Under the pieces are notes generated by a model that worked only from the letters and a program-made list of their open reading frames with translations, did no database searches and had not been told where the DNA came from. The translations under genes and the position numbers were made by a program. A stretch of DNA of 64,000 bases from Krasilnikovozyma curviuscula (Eukaryota; Basidiomycota; Tremellomycetes; Cystofilobasidiales; Mrakiaceae). This document shows positions 32,057 through 43,397 of this stretch, piece after piece; positions within the stretch are counted from its first letter, which is position 1; the number at the start of each line of letters is the position of its first letter. The stretch is from positions 1-64,000 of the forward strand of contig MVAQ01000071.1 of assembly GCA_014825775.1 (NCBI GenBank), written 5' to 3'.

Positions 32057-32796
32057 TTATTGACGGATTCAAACACACATCTCAATATGTAAGTAAATTA
32101 GCTTTCAAGTCCTGTTCTCAGCGTAGTCCTTTGTTTTCTGCCCATTCACACACAATAGCCCAACTAGGAGACATGTTGCTGGTACTTGCCAAACAGGAAA
32201 TGACCCTATATATCTATCTGGAAACAAACCCAGATCAAGGGGGTCTTCAGTGATCGATTCTTGTTTGTTTTGTGACTGACGGCAACTACAAACTAAATCC
32301 ACGCGTCTATGTCTACTGGGTGTGTAAAACACCTATCCAAGGAACCTTCTCATTACCTTTGGGATCTTCCAGGCGTACGTAGGTTTAGAATCAGACCCAG
32401 AAATGGACTGCACTGATCAACCCACCTGCCAGCTCGCATATTGGAGGCCAACAGAGCTTAGGAGGAGACGCCGCGTTGAGACTGGGTTCGTAGCCATCGG
32501 ATACGATGTCTGGCAGGAAGGAGTTCATAAGGTCAGCGGTGAAACGACTTCTTCACTGCTTGCGATGGAGAGCTCCATTGATTGTTCCAGATGTATCGAC
32601 GAACATCTCGCCGCGCAGGCTCCTTTCTGCATTTCTAAGATTGCGCTATCCACAGTATTCAAGTTCTTGCGACATGCTTTCTGCGGGAGGTTTTTTTTTT
32701 TTGATTTTTTATCATCGCATAACTATACGTTTATTAAGCGACAACCCTATCCCTCTCCTCACCAGATCATGAAATCTAACCAAGCAGCCGCTCGAT
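32057..32796. other. intergenic, nothing recognised
   Basis: The upstream flank of tRNA-Gly and 3' flank of RACK1. A poly-T run of 10-12 bases lies near 32692. The 134-codon plus-strand frame at 32403-32807 shows no domain or coding bias and overlaps the RACK1 end. Confidence 0.4.
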
Positions 32797-34510
32797 TTAA
32801 GCAGTAACTTGCCAGATTTTGCAGGTGTTGTCGGTGAAACCGGAGTACAATGTCTGTCCATCGGCGGACCAGGCAAGGGAGGTACATTCGATCTTTCTTC
32901 CATCGGTGACTTCTGGGGTGAGGTCATCGACGATAGACCTGAGAAGCAAAGTTGGAAGAATGGTGAACAAACGCAACAGGAAACAAAGGCATGACAACTT
33001 GCAAACTTACTTTGACTCCAAATCGAAGATCTTGATTCCGGTTGAAGTAGCAGCACACAACCAGTACCTGTTAGGGCTGAAGACCAAGGCGTTGACGATG
33101 TCACCTGCTTCCAAAGAGTAGAGGTGCTTTCCGTCGTTAAGATCCCAAAGCATGGTGATTCCGTCCTTTCCACCAGAGGCGGCGAGGGAACCATCTGGGG
33201 AGACGGCGATGGTGTTGATGTATCCAGTGTGGCCGAAGTGGTTGGTGCGGAGTTTGCATTTGGAAAGTTCCCAAACCTAAGATCACACGCAAGAAAGAGT
33301 GAGATGTTAGTTTAACATTGCACATATCGTCGAAGGGAACATGTTGGGGAGAAGAATGAGAAGAATTGTTGTGTGGTAGATAATCAGAGATCTTGGTGAT
33401 AAATTGGATTCTCATTGGCATAGATGGTGCCTCTGAAGTAGCAAATATATATCGATACATCATTTTGCTTTTGGGGGTGGTTTGAAATTGCTGGATCGCC
33501 GAAGTGTTGCGGGGGTGATGAGGTTACATCTTTTGTATAGAGAAGACTAACCTTAACAACCTTATCCCATCCGGCGGAGACGATAACTGGGTTCAATGGG
33601 TTGGGGGAGAATCGCACACAGGAGACCCTAAATAAGGCAGAATGGTCTCAGCGGTTAAAACCAACAGCAGGCACCGGCGGAAGGCGCTACGTACCATTCG
33701 GAGTGACCGTCCTCCTTGATGTCGAACTTGCACTCTCCGAGGGTGTTCCAAAGCTTGATGGTCTTATCACGGGATCCTGAAACGATCTGTCTGTTATCAG
33801 CGGAGAAAGAAACACTGTAGAATGCCAAACCAAAAACAATTTAGTCTCAATTTTCATTCATCCACCGAGTTGTGGAAGGCCACTCACGAGAGAACATCGG
33901 CGGTGTGTCCAACGAATCTTCTGGTGGTTAATCCTGTGTTGAGATCCCAGAGACGGAGGGTGTGGTCCCAAGAGGAGGAGAGGGCGAATTGACCGTCAGA
34001 GGAGATGACAATGTCGGAGACGAAGTGGTTGTGCCCGTGCAAGATCTTCTTTGGGAAACCGTAAGATCCGTCTTCGCGAGTAAGTTGCCAGACAATGATG
34101 GTCTTGTCTGAGGTAGCAGTTGAGGTTGTCGAAGTAAACAAGGAATTGTCAGTTTTGAAGTTTCTCAAATTACATTGAATCATCCTTCACAATCTCCTTC
34201 CAGCCCAACTACAGTCCTCCAGCTTAATTCTACTATCCAACTGGTCTATCTGATGAGTTGCTGAAGGTCCTAAAGGCTGACTAGATCCCTGATTCAATTT
34301 GAGGTTTAATCTTGAATTGCTGAACCTGATTCCAACTTGTCCTACCGCTCCTTCTACCTCACCACATACCCCTGGCCATTTAGTTGAAGGGAGAAACGCA
34401 CCTCTGGAAGCAGTCAAGATGACATCTGGGTTCTCGCTGCTGGTAGCGATGGCGGTGACCCAACCGGAGTGACCCTCGAGCGAACCCTTGAAGGAGAGAG
34501 ATTCAGACAT
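32797..34510 (-). CDS. CPC2: RACK1 / guanine nucleotide-binding protein beta-like WD40 protein
   Basis: Seven-blade WD40 protein, starting [20 protein letters not shown] and ending [12 protein letters not shown]. Repeats end in [51 protein letters not shown] and NTCKIW. Each has the GH...D spacing, and [12 protein letters not shown] is a RACK1 hallmark. Length is about 315 residues as expected. RACK1 (Asc1/Cpc2) binds the 40S ribosome head and links signalling and ribosome quality control to translation. The first intron (about 34108-34401) is long. The intron at about 33283-33549 hosts a U24/snR24-like box C/D snoRNA, the same host arrangement as in budding yeast ASC1. Confidence 0.96.
33380..33467 (-). 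ncRNA. snR24: box C/D snoRNA, U24/snR24-like, in RACK1 intron
   Basis: On the RACK1 sense strand the intron holds box C ATGATGT (33463-33457), then ATATTTGCTACTTCAGA with box D'. An AATGAGA C' box follows, then TTATCACCAAGATCT directly before box D CTGA (33387-33384). The two segments before the D boxes are the conserved guide elements of U24/snR24, which direct 2'-O-methylation of 25S/28S rRNA. Position inside a RACK1 intron agrees with yeast. Ends are approximate. Confidence 0.88.
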
Positions 34511-35226
34511 TTTCTAGAAATTCCCGTTTGGTTACAAGTCAGTTTTCACGCAGCGATAGCAGCAGCTCTCGATTCGTCGACTCACAGTGTTAGAGAGATT
34601 CCTAGACTACCAGAGACTCAGTGCGCCGTGCTGAGAGCCTTCGCGGAGGGCGGGACCTGAAACCTCATTTTCCCACGCCCAAAACTATACATTGGCAACA
34701 CCCTTAGTTCGGTACTTTTGCACGGATATATAAATTGAATGAAGAATATAGTGCATTGTAACTTTGAAGCTTTGGTCAAGATCCATTCGAGCTCGAAATA
34801 GTCGATTTAGCGAAAGTTTGTGGTTTGTTTACACTATTCATTTATGTCGCAATTCTTTCAGCATCGAGACCGTCAATCGTGAGATGAACCATAGCAGTTC
34901 AAATGACGCAAGAAAGTATCAGTAGGCAAAGAGAGTGACGATAAGGGTATAGCAAGGGTATGGAATGTGAGCAAAGAAATGTTCTGATGAAGGCGAACCG
35001 TCAAAACGGATGCTGGTGTTGGGTAATATGGGTATCAATAAGTTGGAGGGAGAGAATGATGTTATGTAACACGAAGGGTAAGGTAGACGGATAGTTCACG
35101 AGCAAGCTCGGAGGGCAAGGAGGAAAAACAAAGGCGAAGAAGTAAATACAGCGAAGAGAAGAATGATCACGAGTGACCAGAAGTAGAGAAACTATCACAA
35201 AAGTGAGAGAATCAATGGAACGGTGT
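34511..35226. promoter_or_regulatory. RACK1 promoter region and kinesin 3' flank
   Basis: 716 bp. Short pyrimidine runs and a TATATAAAT element near 34727 lie upstream of RACK1. No gene seen. Confidence 0.35.
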
Positions 35227-38200
35227 TCATCTCCAAGTACCACCAGGCGCTTTGGAGCCTCTCAGCGTCTCAGCTAGCCCGAGGTAGCCAGTGGACGATG
35301 CAGTTCCCGAAGCAGCCATCTGCACTTCTCTCGAAACGGTAGGTGCCATGTATGAAGGAAGAGAACCACTGATGGTGGACATTGATGGCCTTGACTTGAT
35401 CACCGTTGCATTTGCACTGCCTACACCACCATTCATGGACGACATACGTCCTGACGACGGCCTCTTGTTTGGTGATCTCGTACCGTTGGCAGTTTCCATT
35501 AGAACTCTTCTCGCTCCACCACCCAAGATGCTCTTTGACGCAGCGGCAGCGACCGCAGCTGATGTTGGTGACACGACGCTTGAGGGTGATTCGTTTGCGC
35601 CGCTTGAACGGCCGTTATGTTGAGAGCCAGGTGGAGAGTTGTGAGAGCTTGTGGGAATTAAGCTTGTTCTGCCCTTCTTTCTCTCACTTCGGACTGGACC
35701 AATCGAAGTGCGTCGTTTACCAGGGGACATGACCGCTCGAGGAGGAATTCCTACCACAGAACGAGCTTTCGTGGTTGACGATGAGGGCAACGATGATAGC
35801 GGGCGAGAGGGTGGTTGAGAGAGATAAGAGACGTCGCCTGCTGACATGGACGTGTTGCCGAACATAAGCGACCTACTGGTGTTACCAGCGATGGACGAGC
35901 GTGGCTTGTGAACGCTGAGCGGTGGGAGTTTGAGACTACTTGAAGTGAATGGTGCGTATGTGGTGTTATTAATTGAGGTCGATTCGGAGAGGGGACGTTT
36001 TGAGACGGGAGATTCGCCCTCTTCAGCCATCGAGCTCAGAGCGTTGGCCTTTGTGGATTTCAGGAAGTTGGGGTTCATTCGACCACCACCACCACCGATG
36101 CTGACTCTCGATTTTGGAAGAGTTGGCATTCTGTAAATTGGTTGAGGACTGACGTCTGAATCAGCTTTATCATCGATCCAATCGGCGTCTGTATCTGTCT
36201 CTCCAGGTGAGAACGCCTCAGATGAGGATGTTCGAGCTCCGTCGTCGATGTCTCCTTCACCAGCTTCATCTCTCCAGCGAAGTGATTTTTGCTTAACATT
36301 ATTAATGAGCAGGTTACTGTTAGTCTTCTTTGGAGTGTTTCCCTTGACAGGCGATGAGCTGAGAAGTCGGGCTGGCTTAGCGACCAAGATCCTTCGAGGC
36401 GAAGCCGACAGTGCCGATTGTTGAGCAAATGACTTCGGACCACCAAGGCTGAGTGAGCTTCGACGAGGTTTCTGTTTGTGAGAGACGACGGGAGGGGCGT
36501 AGTGTCGGACTGATGGGAGACTGAAGGACGAGCTGTTGAAAGATGAGAGTGCTGATGGTTGGCCTGCAACTGGAGCACCAGATGAGCAGCCAATCAAAGC
36601 AGAGAAAGCTTGATCCGATGTAAGTGACAGCTGCTTCAGCGAAGTGGCGACGGACAGGACTGCTTCTGGGTCAGTGGATGAGGATTCCAAAGCCTCTTGT
36701 CCCTCCTTGATCATAGTGGTTGATCGTCCCAAAATGCTGAAAAGTTGAGCAACCATCCTGGCTTGATTCTCCACCACCGTCTTGAGTTCCTTCTCCCTTG
36801 TATCAGCCTTGACCAGCTCCACTTCTGCCTTCGAGCTCTTGACCAACACTTTGATGAAATCTGACCCAATCTCGTCCAATTTTTCCATTCGTCTCTCACT
36901 AACCGCCCTCAAGACACCTTCTAATCCAGCAGCTGGAGTGACACAGCTTCTTGATCGATTCTGCAGCTCCGAATCGTGTCGCAAGCTGGCTTCGTCCGCT
37001 GCGATGAAACTCTTGAGACAGTCGCGTTCAGAGATGATGTCGGCTGGGAGTTGCTGTCGTTGAGATAGTTCCTCAATCTCTAAAAGTCTCAACCTAACCG
37101 GCCTAATTCGAGCTTCAGCTGCAAACAGTAACACTTGACAAGCTACACCGTTCATGATGGATACTTTGGTAGTGTCGATTTTGGATCTGAGGTCGGTCGT
37201 TGCTCGATCAATTTCAGCTTTCATCTCTTGTTTCCTTCTTCTTTCTAGAGAGACATCGACACTTCCCTTCTGGTCTAACCTAGCCTTCAGATCGGCGTTG
37301 GCAGCTTGAAGTGCGCTGATTTTAGTGAGGTATTGAGTGATATGATTGCCGACGTTATAGCTGTTTGAGGATACCTTGGTAGAGATTTTCTTGGCTCGAT
37401 TGGCGTACTGGAGAGTGTTGAGAGTGTCTTCGTAGTGTGCGGAGGATGGTGACACACACACTATCATAGCTGTTTTACAATTCCCACCGAGGGAGAACTT
37501 CAGCAATCTGGTAAGTTTGGAGTCTCGATATGGGACGTGGACTTTCTTGTCCTGTGGCCTACAGCTGTTGGTTCAAAAAGTAGAATCTGGTCAGAAAAGT
37601 ACCCAAGCCTACGGCGATGAAGCCGGAAAAGATAAACTTACAGCGCGTTGATACAGTTTCCAAGAGCCAACAAACTCTTGTTGATCGCACTTCCCTCTTT
37701 CATCCGGTCACCCATGTTCTTGGTTGCGGAAGCCCTCTCACTACCTGCCAAATCAATGATACTCAAAGTCGCCATTGTATGGTCGGTACTCATCCCCCCA
37801 TTCTCCAAATCGACCTCACTGATCACCTTCGAACACTTGACATTGATTTGCAGCACGGCATGCGATCGCGAACTAGTTGCGTTGGCGTGTGTTGGAGATT
37901 GAGCTCGACGTGAGTTTCCGACGAGGATGAGTTCGAGGACTTCGGAAGTCGATTTGGGTGTTCGTTCAGAGAGAGCAACGACAGATATTTTACGTGCTTC
38001 GTCTTCTCGCATTGCGAGCCCTCCTTTGGTAGTGACAGTGCCTTCTTCGATCAGGAGGTCGCGGATGATTTCGTTGTAGATTTCGAGGTACGAGAGGGAG
38101 ATAGACACGTTGAGATCGTCTTTTTTGGATTCGATCAGTCGGAAGAGTTCTTCCATAGTTTTGACAATGATACCGGGCTGTTCTGTCGTTCCTGAGATCG

Positions 38201-39019
38201 TGTGAGTTTTACCACATCCTGTTGCCTGGGTAATAGCTGAAGTGTCAGCTTCAAGCATAATGACGACACAACAGTGCAATACGAGACCGCTTGGAAGTAG
38301 AAGTGAGAACAACTTACTCCATAAGCAAACACAGTTGCGTTGAAACCATCCAATAGACCAGGCAGCAGATCCTTGACGGTCCCATCGAATACCTGATCCT
38401 GCGTAGAATTCGGCCCGTACACCGAATCGAACAGAAACCTGTTGCCAATAAGGGAGCGATCAGAGACTTTATTCAGGTTTGAGGTAGAAGAGAAAGAAGA
38501 GAAAGAAGAGAAAGCGCGATATACCGTTGATCTTTGTATAGAGGTCTTGAGCCAGGCGCGCATCGGAAAGCAGTCGCCTGAGCAAACTCTCTTACTGGCC
38601 CCGTCTCGGCTTTATCAAACACGAGTGTCCTATGATCTAGCACATCTGCATCCCACATCAACACAACGAAGCCAGAAAAGAGTTAGTAACGTCAGGTTCA
38701 AACACAAGGTCGTGAGGAGTAACGCACCGACGACCTGCCTCCACCCTCGCCCGTGGTTCCCAGCTAGGGAAGACTGCTTCTTTGGAGTACCAGCCAAGTT
38801 TCCATCTCCGAAGAATGGCGTGTCTTCATCCCTAGTCTGTATCTTGAGGGCTTCGTCTTCCGTGAATGGCCGACAACGGACTAAACCAGCCAGCCAAGAG
38901 TGCATCAGCACATCGGTACTTGGAAAAAAAGCCTACACAAAAGCTCCCTGTAGAGAGTGGAGGAGTGGAGAAGATTAGGGAAGGGACGAACCGGCAATTC
39001 TGATTGAGTTATCTGCCAT
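35227..39019 (-). CDS. kinesin-8 family motor protein (Kip3/Klp5/6-like)
   Basis: Minus-strand gene starting [20 protein letters not shown]. The motor domain shows [21 protein letters not shown]-loop [14 protein letters not shown], switch [14 protein letters not shown], switch [15 protein letters not shown], then GNCINAL and [14 protein letters not shown], ending at [10 protein letters not shown]. The [14 protein letters not shown] loop and the long loop-2 insertion near residues 20-90 fit kinesin-8. A coiled-coil stretch follows (about 100 residues with [13 protein letters not shown] and [11 protein letters not shown]). The tail is long, Ser/Pro-rich and disordered with many SP sites and RRxS motifs, probably phospho-regulated. 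Kinesin-8 motors move to plus ends and shorten microtubules, for spindle positioning and chromosome congression. The first intron separates MADNSIRIA from VRCRPF. Confidence 0.9.
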
Positions 39020-40011
39020 GACTCCGTGCGTTGTTCGAGCTCAATGCACAGGACCACACTGAAGCTTTAGCGGAGTCAATGACTTGTCCAATATATTCTT
39101 CTACTCGTACTACTAGGAACCTGCTTGAGATTTGAAGATGGGTTACGGTTCACACGTTGAATGACGGAGGGCAATGTTGCGTTGAATGAACGAAACTTGC
39201 TCGTTTGTCTAGGGTTCCTTCCTCTCTAGAGCTTCAGAGTTGAAATTCTGCAGTACTGAAAGAGCTTCAGAGATGAATTCGGTGTCCTGCTGGACAACGT
39301 ATTGGAGAGTTTTGTTTTGGTTGAAGGAGGGGAAGGGGAAGCTTTCTTTAGACGCCTTACTCAACATAAAATCAAGCGTGTGAGGTTTTTTTCTTCTAAT
39401 TTCTCTGTATTTTTAAGTCGACTGGGGAGAGCTCAAACTATCTAGAAAGAGTAGTTAGGCTATTTGAGAAGATGAAGAAGGAGAAAAGAGCGATATTCTG
39501 GTCGTATCGACTTTGGGTTGTGTTTTGGTTGCGTATCCACGTTACTTTCAGCAATCAGCTCGACAACGGTAAACTGAATACCAAAATATCGACCCAATGA
39601 GCAACTATCGAATCCAACTCTTGATCTACTAGCTATGCTTTAACCAATAGTTCTGTGGACGACCGGAGAACCTATGAAGAATGGGACGATCGATGCAAAG
39701 CTGCTCTGCAGATTTCGAGCAGCGCATGGCAACCTGAAACATTGATTCGAGGTAAATGCGTTCAATGGCCAACAGAGCTCAAAGTAGGTGCTGGACGATG
39801 GGGATGGTGCGCTGGCCCATTGTTCGGCTTGATATGTCGATTCACTCAGCCGAAAGAGCCTTTTGCTGAAGAATGCCAACGATCTGGCTCATGCAAGAAG
39901 CGAACATTTAGCTCCAGGTTGTAGTACTCCTTTACAGCAGAAAAATCCAAACATACCGGTTCATCGAGCTCATTTTCAGAGGTTACAGCTCCTTGAAATC
40001 TCTCTGCCTAC
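39020..40011. other. kinesin promoter region, no supported gene
   Basis: About 990 bp. Two overlapping frames on opposite strands near 39640-39924 have no recognisable domain and no splice support. Nothing else was recognised. Confidence 0.4.
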
Positions 40012-40368
40012 CTAAGCAAGATTTCCATCGTTTTGACCACGTTCTATCCAAGCACCAGCGTCAGCAGTACCAGCGGATAGATCATTAGTGATGACCTTGT
40101 CCAACCCTTCCTTCAGGGCGTCCAAGCCGTTCCTGACAACTTCAACCTCCCTTCCCAATGTATCCAACTCATTCCCCTTCTCCAATGACGTGACCTTCCT
40201 TGTCAAGTGTACGAAATCGAATGACTGCTCAAGCGTCTCCTTAGGCTTTGACGACGGCGTGGGGGTGACGCTGAGCCTCTCGAGCGAGGAGAAGAGTGGG
40301 TGGTTTGATGGCAGGGTAAGAAGTGCTGATAAATCTGATGGGAGAGATGAGAGACTGGAGGATGACAT
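40012..40368 (-). CDS. small hypothetical protein with predicted coiled coil
   Basis: An uninterrupted 118-residue frame starts MSSSSLSSLPSDLSALLTLP. The N-terminal half is Ser/Leu/Pro-rich. Residues about 60-95 (HLTRKVTSLEKGNELDTLGR, then EVEVVRNGLDALKEGLDKVI) have heptad-like spacing and would form a helix or coiled coil. The size and layout recall small subunits of kinetochore or organelle complexes, but I recognise no family. The frame extends upstream to an ATG at 40551, yet that N-terminal part looks non-coding. It could be fortuitous. Confidence 0.45.
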   Translation of the reverse strand: MSSSSLSSLPSDLSALLTLPSNHPLFSSLERLSVTPTPSSKPKETLEQSFDFVHLTRKVTSLEKGNELDTLGREVEVVRNGLDALKEGLDKVITNDLSAGTADAGAWIERGQNDGNLA

Positions 40369-40850
40369 TCTTCGAATGAAACCCGGTGAATGAACCTTCT
40401 GGGTGCTTTGGCAGTTGGGAGGAGCAGTCCAGCAGTGCGCAGAGGGAGCCGCTCCTAACGTCCACCTTGAATTTTGGCATCTATCCAGGAGGTTCATTCG
40501 AGCATCAGAGAACTCAGATTTAGATAAAGAATCAGTTTGCCATCTCGCCAAGTATGTTGCTCATCCCATTCCATCTCGATCGGACGAATTCCTAACTCAC
40601 TAAACTGGCTCGCCGTCATACCTGCTTCTTTTATTTCTTCTCAGCATCGCCTTCAGTATTAAGGTACAGCTCACAGCATAGTACTACGAAATCGATACTA
40701 CTGTTTCCCTGGTTGCAATTAGACATTTCAAACGAAGCAGAACAGTCGGACGGCCCACCGAAAGGAAGAAGGGCTCTAGGTAGTTTTCTCGGAGAAGGAC
40801 TAGGAAGATCTATAGACCGACCTTACTGACTACCAACAGTCAAACTGAAG
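40369..40850. promoter_or_regulatory. FTR1 upstream region
   Basis: 482 bp between the small ORF and FTR1. One TAGATAAAG GATA-like site lies near 40518, which could serve an iron-responsive GATA repressor, but a single site is weak evidence. Confidence 0.3.
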
Positions 40851-43151
40851 ATGAACTCTCTGTTCTCTGTAAGTCCCTTCCCTGTTCGATCTGCCGTTCT
40901 TTTGTCTCTGGTCGCTGGCACGACGACGAGAGAGAAGGAGTCGCTCGCTCCCGAGAAATGGTGGTGGTTGCCTGGACTTTCAGTTCTCAGTATGGTTTTG
41001 GGGAAAGACGAGGAGGAACCTGCTTCTATTCATTAGTGCAGTGAACTCTTCACTCGTTACTTCCGTTGTCTGATTATCGGATAAAAAAGTGGCACCACCT
41101 TGCGCTTGTTTTGTAAGTAGGGCGGTGATCCGAATGAGATGGAAATTAGAAGAGAAGTGGACCAATGTTTTTGTCCTTCAGCCTCTATTTCTTCACCTTT
41201 TTGTTATCTTTTACTAGAATCAGTCCTTCCCTCTTTCGCCTGTCCGATCGCTGCATCACCGTGAACCTGACACGCCGTTCCGACTTCTTAATCCCAGGCT
41301 CCGATCTTCTTCATCGTCCTCCGAGAGACGATAGAAGGTGGTCTTGTGATATCCATCCTCCTGACGCTAGTCAACCAATTCTTCACGCCCGTGCCCGAGT
41401 CGTCAGTTGCTGCGAACGAAGGCAGAATCTCAACCTCGGCTGAAGACGCAACTCAGTCACACGAGACGACGCCGTTCCTGAAGACGACACATCATGAGTC
41501 GGGGAAGGTGGATGAGGAGCTCAGGAGTGCGCTGAGGGAGGAGGGCGTCGTCGTCGATGCGACCAACGGTGAAGATGAGGCTGGTCCTCCGGCAGAAGGG
41601 GATGCTGTGGATAATGAGATTCAGGAAGGGGTCGATGAGAAGCTCGCGTATGAGTTCTCAATTATTAGGAGGAATCTGAAGTTGAAGGTGAGTCCATATC
41701 AACCTTTTTAAACATATCCCATCTGTCACTTTGGTTGAGGTCGCTGATTGAATGTTGCTTCTCCCCTTTATTGCGTGCGATCGATTCACCGCCAATGGAA
41801 TCAAGATCTTCTTCGCCTCGATACTCGCCCTCACCCTCTCCCTCCTCCTCTCTTCTCTCTTCATTGCTCTCTTCCTCTCCGAGCTATCAACCATGTGGGG
41901 CAAAGCAGAAGGATTGTGGGAAGGGGCCTTCTCTTTGATCGGCGGCATCTTCATCCTCTTCACTGGTGTGGGCTCGCTCAAGATCGGCGTCGGCGCAGGT
42001 GGTGGACGAAAGAAGTGGGAAGTCAAACTCAAGAGGGAGATGGTAAGGCGTAAGTTGGAGATTCAGAAGCTGAGTCGCAGAGATTTGGGAGGCCATACCG
42101 AGGAGGAGATCGAAGATGAGAATGAGGATGAGTTGGATGGTGATATTGGTGAATCGATGAGAAGAGTCGCGTTTTGGTTGCCGTTCACAACAGTCCTAAG
42201 AGAAGGTATGTCGTGACTCATTGTCTTCACGCTTGGTACCTCTGTCTTCTTCAGCAACTAATGCTCTCTTCAGGTCTTGAAGGCGTTGTTTTTATCGCTG
42301 GTGTAAGTAACTATAATGTGCTTCTTGCAAATCAAAAAAAAAAATTACCAAAATCTGACTCTCTCGAATTCTTTTTCTTAAATATGTTCAGATTGCCATC
42401 ACCTCTGGTCCATCGTCTCTACCAATCTCCATCATCTCTGGAATCTTGGTCGGCCTCATCTTCTCGTACCTTCTCTTCCTTTCAGGATCGACTGGCCCAC
42501 CGTCTACGGACAGTGATGAGTCCGAGAATGAGAAGAAGGTCAAAAAGGGTGGGTTGAGTTTGGAACACTTCGTGGTTGCGAGTTCTTGCTTGCTTTTCAT
42601 TGTCGGTGGCGGTGAGTAGTCTGCTCCTCAATGACATCTTTATCTATAGACTGCAGGTTGATTCTGACGACATCGTTACCAAACTCTCTAAGGTCTATTT
42701 GCTAAAGGAATCCAACGCCTCTCAAATTACAAATTTGAGCTACGCGCTGGCGCGGACTTGGCTGAAACGGGTGGTGATGGACCTGGGACGTACGATGTCA
42801 CGGGCGGATTTGGTGTTCTATGGCACCTGGACTGCTGTAATCCAGAGAGGAAAGATCTAGGGTGGTGGGGTATACTACAAGGTCTTTGTGGTGTGAGTTC
42901 CAGCATTATTTCTGGCTGCTATCACGTCTGACCACATCTTCTTTACCTGGGATGACTAGTGGAATAATACCGCAACTTACCTCAGTGTGGGATCCTATAT
43001 GTTCTACTGGTGGCTCATCATCATCGGTCTCCTCGTCCTCAAGTACCGTGAAGGTCGACTGCATTTCAGACGAACAAAACAGGTTGGAATTATTGCTGTA
43101 CTGCAAGAACGGGAACGATTGATTGCTGAAGAGGAACAAGAGGGTCAATAA
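40851..43151 (+). CDS. FTR1: high-affinity iron permease FTR1
   Basis: A tiny first exon (40851-40868, MNSLFS) joins 41298 after a 429-nt intron to give MNSLFSAPIFFIVLRETIEG. The RETIE motif in TM1 and the REGLE motif in TVLREGLEGVVFIAG are the two REXXE iron-coordinating motifs of Ftr1. The hydrophilic loop between helices 1 and 2 is long and acidic (about 85 residues). Further helices include FFASILALTLSLLLSSLFIA, SIISGILVGLIFSYLLFLS and YMFYWWLIIIGLLVLKY. The stretch LWEGAFSLIGG is also conserved. Ftr1 works at the plasma membrane with a Fet3-type multicopper ferroxidase. No such gene lies within the window, although these pairs are often adjacent in fungi. Confidence 0.92.
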
Positions 43152-43397
43152 CAGGCTGATGAGGATGATGAGGATGATACGGAGATGATGGCAATAACGA
43201 TGGCAGCGTAGGTTGAATAATAAAAGTGGTCGTGTTCACTTCGCCTTGGAGTAATGACGCGCCTAGATTGTGAATAATGTATTGATATGAACTATTTTCT
43301 CGATCTCTTCCCCTTGAACTCGAGGAATTGTTGAACGCTCGCCGCCGATCGCCAGTAACGTCCAACCAGTCCTTCTGTCGACGCTGCACTTGCGCGA

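Noticed and set aside
32403..32807. 134-codon plus-strand frame upstream of the RACK1 3' end
   Set aside because: No domain, no splice support, runs through a poly-T tract and overlaps the RACK1 stop region on the other strand.
34108..34401. Possible second C/D snoRNA in the first RACK1 intron (GGATGATT ... CTGAC)
   Set aside because: The box C-like and D-like elements are only about 35 nt apart, too close for a C/D snoRNA. CTGAC is better read as the intron branch site.
39640..39924. Two overlapping frames on opposite strands (79 and 89 codons)
   Set aside because: Neither has recognisable motifs, and they lie in the kinesin promoter. Overlap of opposite frames is typical of chance.
40369..40551. 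Upstream extension of the small coiled-coil ORF to an ATG at 40551
   Set aside because: The added 61 residues look non-coding (Cys/Trp/His-rich without pattern). The ATG at 40368 gives a more protein-like start.
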